Shown here piece after piece: positions 57,960 to 64,000 of a DNA stretch of 64,000 nucleotides. The DNA is taken from positions 30,858,869-30,922,868 of the forward strand of contig CM023533.1 of NCBI GenBank assembly GCA_013350335.1. Reading direction: 5' to 3'. Made by a program: the position numbers and the translations under genes. The notes beneath the pieces are model-generated. The model searched no databases, was not told where the DNA came from, and was given only the letters and a program-made list of their open reading frames with translations. Numbering within the stretch: the first letter of the stretch is position 1; each line of letters begins with the position of its first letter. Source of the stretch: Chimonanthus salicifolius (taxonomy: Eukaryota; Streptophyta; Magnoliopsida; Laurales; Calycanthaceae).

Positions 57960-58655
57960 TTTTTTTTGAAAGGTAACTATTTTATTCACAAGGATAAAGA
58001 GGAGTTTTACAGAAGATAATCCACAAAACTGGGCGATACAGAGCCAACCACCCCCAAAATTACAATCATCTAGCTACAAAATCAGACTACAAATGAAGAC
58101 CTTGCTTAGCCAAATCATCCGTTGGCACATTCGCCACTCTTGGAGTAGACCGTGAAATGATTCAAAGAGATGGAATGTCGAATTCTTTCCATTTATCCAA
58201 TAATCTCCACAGACATAATCCTCTCAGAGCCCAACCCAGAATCGCCTTGGATCCCCTTCTTATATACTCCTCGACTCACACAATTCCTCCAACTCCAAGA
58301 CCCCTCTCCACAGGGCCCGCCTGCAATTTCGCTGCGTTCACCGAGCAATTCGGGGAGAGGACCCACAAATGAGACCCTAACCTCCCCAATATGGTTTCTA
58401 ATTACCCCACCAAATCTAGCCAAGTCACATTCACGCACACAACTACCATCAAAATTTAACTTAACGAGATCTGCTTCAGGAGGCGGCACGAGGCCTGCTA
58501 AAGAGGAGTTGGACTCAAACTTCTGAAATCAACTGAAGCCCAATCCCTACAAATATTTGAAATCCAGATACCCTGAATAGTCGTCAAACCCATTCATCTA
58601 CCAAGAAACTCTAAATTTAACTCTATGACTTGAGTTATAGACTTATAGTAGATGG
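57960..58655 (-). pseudogene. L1-type LINE tail A with partial RNase H
   Basis: The T-run at 57958-57967 is the poly(A) end. Minus-strand translation gives GYLDF-like linker, then PPPEADLVKLNFDGSC and GVIRNHIGEVRVSFVGPLPE, the first half of an RNase H domain (catalytic Asp in NFDG). The preceding target TGATCACTAAGATT (57946-57959) reappears at 60788-60801, right of LINE B, so A was originally longer and is now interrupted. Confidence 0.7.
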
Positions 58656-58659
58656 CTTT

Positions 58660-60787
58660 CCTTTTTTTTTTTGAAACGGTGACAAATAGTTTCATTAATT
58701 AAAACCAGTGGATACAAAAGAGAAAGCTGCCAAGTATAAGAGAGTTATATGAGGCTACATGAAGAACATGAAGAGAAATGCTCCATAAAAAACAACTATA
58801 AAGAACCCCAAAACACCGTACACCCAAGATAACCCGTGATCATAAAAACACTAATGACTATCTCTGTTTCTATACTCCAACCTTAGCGAGGAAGTCTACA
58901 ACATTGTTCGCAGAGCGAGCTATATAGGTGAAGGTGATTCTTCCCTACCTATTTAGCCTCCTAATGTCCCTCACAATGCTTTCCTTGAAAGTGCTTATTG
59001 TTTCTCTTTAATCAAATTGTCCAGACCAATGTTGTCAAAATCGTACAAGTCGCTAGTCGACTCGTACGAGTCAACTCATCTCAGAGGGTCTAGCGATTCA
59101 AATCGGGTGTAGAATCGGAAAAGCCCAAAAATCGTACGAGTCTTAGGTTGAATTGCATGATTTGCGACTCAATCCAGAGAATCGTTGTGTCGTGCGATTC
59201 CAGAGGAATAATGAAAAAAATAGGGAAAAAACTATCTTTTAGCAAAGAATACCTCTTCTTCGTGGAAATTTCCGCTTCTTTCTTCTCTTTCTTCGTTTTT
59301 GCTTCTTCTTCCTTCTCAGTTTCCGCCACTTCTTTCTCCTCTTCTTCCTTCTCAGTTTCCGTCGCTTCTTTCTCCTCTTATTCTTTCGTTTCGGCTTCTT
59401 TCTTATCTTTTTCTTTCGTTTCTTTTCTGCTTAGGGCTTTATTTGCAAAAGTTTTAATAGTTTTGATGTAGCCTTATTTACTCATTTGCACATGATACCG
59501 TCAGGTCCTTAGTTTTGACTTTCGAGACTCTCTGTTCTATTTTTTTACACATTGTTTTATATTTTTAATTTTCTACCATTGTTTTATTAGTTAAAAGTAT
59601 CTCTTTTATTTTTCTTATTCTTCATCTATATTTATTTTAAAAATAAATAAAAATCTCTATTTTTTATTTTTTAAATAATGAATGCTAATAAAATTTATTT
59701 AAATGCCTTTAATGTATTTGTTGAATATTTAAATTTATTAGTACTTAATATTTATATTTTAATTGCATATAACATATTTCTTTGTTTTATTAGACTTTTT
59801 TTGAAATTTCAGAATTTGGATAATAAGAAATTATGAATTATTAAAATTTTGAATGTGAAAACTTAATTTCTAATGTTTTTTTTTTCTATTTTGCATAGGT
59901 GCACTTTGTCACATACTCATTTGTTCACATATTTACTTATATATTATAAAGAATTGAAAAATCTTCTAATTATTTTATGTCATATTGTCATGTTATATTT
60001 ATTTATAGTTTATATAATAATGAAAAATAAACGTTATGAATATTATGATTCTACGATTCATGATTCAAACCCCTAGGCCGATTCACGATACTATTCGAAT
60101 TTGACAACCTTGGTTCAGACAATGCTCAAAGCCGTAGCTTTTCAAAGATTTCTGCAATAGGAACTCCGCCCCAAAATGACCACTTAATTACAAAGCGAAG
60201 ACCAACTGTTGACAAAAAAAAAATCAATGTCCAAGAGTAGGAAGAAGTGGCACCAAATAGAGTAGGCAAACTGACAATGAATAAGAAGGTGATTTACTGA
60301 CTCCGCATTAGATAAACAAAGAGTGTAGGCATTAACAATGATCTCCCTTCCAAATTTTTGGATGAACCGAGGGGCTTCACCAAATTGCATTAGCAATTTG
60401 CAGAAGGATTTAATGCTCCAATTCCCATGAATATCTGGGTCCTAGATCCTTCTAACATTACTCATCCCTGCAATGAAGACCAAGTTAGAAGATCCATAAG
60501 AGACATCCATCCTTCCACCATCTAGTCTTCCAAACCCCTTCTAAACTGGGGGCACCACAAGACATTGTTCTGATGCATATCATAGCAATCAAGAACCAGA
60601 GCATCTCTATTAGAAGCAAATGAAAACAGAAGGGGGAACTAGTGGCAAAAAACGAATCGCCAATCCATCTGTCCTTCCAAAAAGAAACCTCTGACATAGA
60701 AAACACTCTGTATCTGATATTCTTCTCAATCCCCAACCCTCCCTCAACAAGTTTAGCCACCTAAAGCTAGGATACTAAATGAAATTA
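58660..60787 (-). pseudogene. L1-type LINE B (RNase H end, zinc-binding RT region)
   Basis: A T-run at 58660-58671 starts a second tail. Minus-strand fragments are ESIVRDIRRLN and SANNVVDFLAKVG (RNase H end, 58.87-58.99 kb). Beyond the nested hAT come NAESVNHLLIHCQFAYSIW (zf-RVT region, 60.25-60.33 kb) and EVSFWKDRWIG (60.66-60.69 kb). Frames are broken. Some of the right end may belong to LINE A. Confidence 0.65.
59027..60112. mobile_element. Non-autonomous hAT element (1086 bp) nested in LINE B
   Basis: The terminal inverted repeats are CAATGTTGTCAAAATCG and CAAGGTTGTCAAATTCG (15 of 17). The 8-bp flanks GTCCAGAC (59019-59026) and GTTCAGAC (60113-60120) match at 7 of 8. The left part holds CGTACGAGTC/GACTCG palindromes. 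A short minus-strand frame rich in Lys and Glu (59090-59329) has no transposase features. The right half is AT-rich. Confidence 0.78.
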
Positions 60788-60870
60788 TGATCACTAAGAT
60801 TAAGTGGTTGCGAATTGAATTTTTGCTTGGAATTTGGTCCACTTGTAGCTCATCGAGTATACATTCAATC

Positions 60871-62239
60871 AATGATATTAATTTTTTTTTTTAATTTGAG
60901 ATAATGAACTAAAATATCTTCTTATTACTAAAAAACTAAAAAAATCTTATAATAAATTTAATTAAAAAATAAAAACTGCTTTAGTTCTTCCCCCCTCCTT
61001 TTCATAAAAAAAAGGGAACTAAACTAAGGTGAGCCCACCTTAGAGCTAGGAATGGTCCATAATGTGTTTGTCTCGTAGGTGTATCTAAGGCATGCCTTTG
61101 ACCATTATGGATCTTATATGCTGATTTCCAACATAACATTGCCTCTATATCTTGTGCCAGTTGAACATTGGATGACGATTATAGCTTAGTACTAGAGTTC
61201 TCCCCCGCCTCCCCCCCCCCCCCCCCCCCCACCCCCCCAACCAAGATTAACGTGCATGTTGAGTTTCTTTCTTTCTGGTTTGATGCTGAAGGTCTTGCTC
61301 AAGTGTATGTATGTTGTTACAATCAATAAAGCTCAGTTATCACTTATCACAACAAATTTTTAAGGTCTTACTAGGAGTGAGTTTCTCACCTATCTTATTT
61401 TCTCTCTTAGTGGCTCATCTGGTATTGTCTTTTAGAATGAATGGAAACTGATAGACCATTCAAAAAAATAAGGATAATAAATAAAATAAATAGACATGAC
61501 CAGTACCTCTGCCAAGGAATGACTCTTTGATAAATGAAGACGCATGAAATGCAGGCATCTAAAAATCTTTATAGTGATAATACTAGAAAGGGGGATGGCT
61601 TAAGTCGAAAGATTTGTTTCTGCAAGTTATGGTGGGCAATCATACATTAATGGAAACCAAGATCTCAGTGATATTAATCTAGATAATGTAATACTGAAAA
61701 TGGCTTTGGCAAGATACGGATGTAAACAATCAGACAAGAAAAGCAAGATCTAAATGAGGAGTTTCACAAGCTCCTTGTTGGAAAACAACAGGATGTTAAG
61801 TTCCCAAGAGGTGAGTCAATGGGAAGATGGAAGAATGAAGCATTTGCAAAATGGAAGAAAGAGTAAGTGCAAAGCTGCATCTTGGAATTGTTTAATCCTT
61901 TTGATGCCTTGGACAAAATTTGGAGTTGTTGGACAGATTCCAGTTCTCTATCCTTGTCTAGCAGTGTGGTGGTGCTTAGAAACCAGTAATCATCAACCTA
62001 CCCATTGAAGGAGAAGGGCCCTTACCATCAAGGGTGGTGGCAGCTTGAACTTTAGTTCTTCTATGTCCACATCTCACATCTGGGATTAGAGATCTTAAAT
62101 TGATCTATTCTTGTGTGAGGAAAGTTTTGGAAATTCAATTAACTGCTTATTTGGATTTAGATTTGTTTTATGGTGAATATTAAGGAGTAATAGTCTTTTA
62201 AAAACTTTGCCAGCTTCATTGTCCATGGATTGGTGAGTT
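60871..62239. other. Presumed CBL intron 5 or intergenic, nothing recognised
   Basis: Apart from the poly-C tract listed separately, no gene or bounded repeat was seen. The 84-codon frame at 61754-62008 is unrecognised. Confidence 0.35.
61201..61238. repeat. Poly-C tract
   Basis: About 33 of 38 bases are C, including an unbroken run of 20 (61211-61230). The minus strand is a G-run capable of quadruplex formation. Confidence 0.9.
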
Positions 62240-63519
62240 GATAGTCGAGATTCAAGAACTTATAGTGTTCTCTTTCTTTCCAAGCCTCTTTTTAGAAAAC
62301 ATTCCCTTTCTCATCTCCTATTTGCAATCTGGCTTGGAACAATTTGGTTCCCCCTAGAATTCATTTCTTTATGTGGTCGGCTTTGAAAAAGAGGATCCTA
62401 GTCAGACAAAATCTTATGAGAAGGTGCATTATTCCAGCTGAGGCTCCTTTAGTGTGTCCTTTATGTGTAGGTCGAGGAGGAAACAATTGACCACTTGTTA
62501 TGCAAATGTCGTTTCACTTGGGCGATTTGGTACTCGTTCTTGAGGTTGTTTGGGTGTTTGTGGGTCCTAAGTAGTGGAGTGGTAGAGTTATTTGAGTCTT
62601 GGATTTTGTTGGGGAGGGGGGGTTCCCTTTAGAGGGAGACATAGAGTGGCTTGGAAAATGGTTCCGTTCGTTGTCTCGTGGACTATTTGGAAAGAGCGCA
62701 ATGGGAGGTTCTTTGAGGGAAAGGGGGGTGACCACATAGATGTGTTTGAGAGGGCAAAATGGCAAGTGATTGGTTGGTTGTCTGTTTGCAAGGAATTTCG
62801 GGGTCTAACACCTGAGGATTTTTATTTTTCTTGGGATGGGTGTATGAGAGGTGTTGGTAGAGCTAAAAAGAGATTGGTCAAGTGGGTTGCGCCACCTCTA
62901 GGGTCCTGTAAGTTCAATGTTGATGGGAAGGCAAGGGGTAAACCTGGGCCGACAGGAATAAGAGGTGTGTTAAATGACGATAGGGGTAGTATGTTGGCTA
63001 CTTTTTCCGTATCAGTTGATCTGATGGAATCTAATGAGGCTGAACTGAGAGCAATTAGGAGAGCACTCAGATTTGGTCTGGGTTTAGGAGTGGTAACCTT
63101 GTTATTAAAGGTGACTCAACTAATGCCATGTCTTGGACTAGTAATAGAAAATTCTCCCCGTGGAGGTTGATCAGTATTGCTAGGGACATTTGGCGGTTGT
63201 GCAGGTGAGGTTGCGTCTCTTTCACTCATTCACCTCGATCAACAAATTGTGTGGCAGACTTCTTGGCGAAAGCCGGTGTTCACCTACAAAGACCATCTTT
63301 GGAATTTTTCTCATCTCACCATCCTTGAATCTTGGGGATTGGGGGTTCATTTGGATATTGTTTTGGGTGGACCATTTGTTGTATCTTTTTATTTCTTTTT
63401 ATGTTTCTTTTCCCTTTTTTTTTTTTGCTCTGAGTATATATCTCCTATTCTCGGATCCCTGCTTTTGTAATTTCTTTTATTTTAATGATATTTTGTCGTT
63501 AATGTTTCAAAAAAAAAAA
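62240..63519 (+). pseudogene. 5'-truncated L1-type LINE: zf-RVT and RNase H, poly(A) tail
   Basis: The most complete LINE tail of the window. The zf-RVT region (62.33-62.55 kb) reads AWNNLVPPRIHFFMWSALKK, then PLCVG, then a frame change and DHLLCKCRFTWAIWYSFL. The linker contains WTIWKERNGRFFEG. RNase H reads CKFNVDGKARGKPGPTGIRG, SNEAELRAIRRALRF, then after another frame change KGDSTNAMSW and NCVADFLAKAGV. It ends in a short 3'UTR and A-run (63509-63519). At least two frameshifts make it inactive. Confidence 0.8.
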
Positions 63520-64000
63520 TGTTGAAGTTTTGTCCTCTGAAACTTTGTATCAGCAATCCGGTTTTTCTATTGAAAGATGGGGATTTTGTTTTGATGTGTG
63601 GAAAGGATAGAATGATTGGATTTTGTTTTGATGTGGGGAGAGAATTTTTTAGTAATTACTTGTGGCAATGAGTTTCCCTATCCCTGTGAGAGAATACTTT
63701 GAAGGCCCAAAATCTTGTGGAGCGTTAGTTTGCAGGTACTTGCGGTTGGAAAGTGGTGATAATCTTTGTATCGGTAGGTTGTCATGGTTAGTGTGGATGA
63801 CGAGGTGCCAATCCTACAATGATTGGATATGATTAATTTTGATGGGAACTCTTTTAAGAATCTGATTGGTAAATGAGGGAGACATTGCATTCATGAGTGG
63901 ATTGGGTGTATCAGGGTCATATAGTGGAGTCAAAGGTCTTTGCAGTTGGATTTCATTTTCTTGTTCGTCATTTAAATTGTCATTTCTACTTGTCAAGTGA
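63520..64000. other. Right edge, nothing recognised
   Basis: Two minus-strand open frames (63678-63890 and 63814-63996) are unrecognised and overlap in different frames. No support for a gene. Confidence 0.3.

Larger units (their letters stand above)
57730..60870. mobile_element. Foldback (palindromic) element split by a LINE complex
   Basis: The left arm (about 57,790-57,959) and right arm (60,788 to about 60,870) are inverted copies. GATCTTAGTGGTCAAG on the left faces TTGATCACTAAGATTAAG on the right, and GACCAAATTTCAACC faces TTGGAATTTGGTCC. The LINE entered near its centre. The outer ends were not located. Confidence 0.55.

Noticed and set aside
59148..59471. 107-codon Ser/Phe-rich frame
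   Set aside because: It is a low-complexity TTC/TCT run inside a hAT element, complementary to a Lys/Glu-rich frame; neither strand resembles a known protein.
57109..64000. Remaining CBL exons
   Set aside because: I scanned the plus strand for the conserved VKQMVVATL, EEADTKHDGKID and SLLKNMTL blocks and saw none, so I report the gene as partial.

Overview
The window is nuclear DNA from a flowering plant. The evidence is two split protein genes with plant-specific architectures, very long introns, and a dense load of plant transposable elements: a Ty3/gypsy chromovirus, Ty1/copia remains, L1-type and RTE-type LINE tails, hAT and Stowaway MITEs, a TRIM and SINE-like repeats. Low GC outside genes and multi-kilobase introns suggest a woody dicot or magnoliid rather than a grass; the species cannot be named from the sequence.

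Left part (about 5.5-17.9 kb, minus strand): a complete CONSTANS-LIKE 9/10-type transcription factor gene. It has four coding exons (14011-13436, 11943-11728, 9552-9251, 6270-6141) encoding 407 residues with two N-terminal B-boxes and a C-terminal CCT domain split over the last two exons. A non-coding leader exon near 17.55-17.88 kb, behind a TATA-like box, is likely. The left flank holds a TRIM (1063-1365), a Stowaway MITE with a hAT MITE nested in it (2556-2941) and a LINE tail (3541-4863).

Middle (17.9-31.4 kb): a gene-poor, AT-rich spacer. It holds SINE-like repeats, two hAT MITEs of a GGGTCGGGTT-rich family, two large hAT MITEs built of ATCGGCCGAT palindromes lying in opposite orientation, and an isolated GC-richer island with four ACGT-core motifs.

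Right part (31.4-64.0 kb, plus strand): a CBL2/CBL3-type calcium sensor gene whose exons 1-5 lie at 36045-57108. Its remaining exons were not found and probably lie beyond the right edge. Exon 5 carries one extra base relative to the conserved reading frame, and the second EF-hand has Glu in place of its central Gly. Its introns have been the landing site for a full-length, apparently very young chromovirus (39524-46856, LTRs identical on reading, 1630-codon open gag-pol), a solo LTR (54918-56376), copia and LINE debris, and a nested LINE/hAT complex (57.7-60.9 kb).

The two cellular genes are functionally unrelated neighbours (photoperiod or flowering-type transcription control, and Ca2+ signalling with CIPK kinases). 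I see no operon-like or defence system. The most unusual material is the palindrome-built hAT MITE family, the internal minisatellite in one copy, and the condition of the CBL gene.
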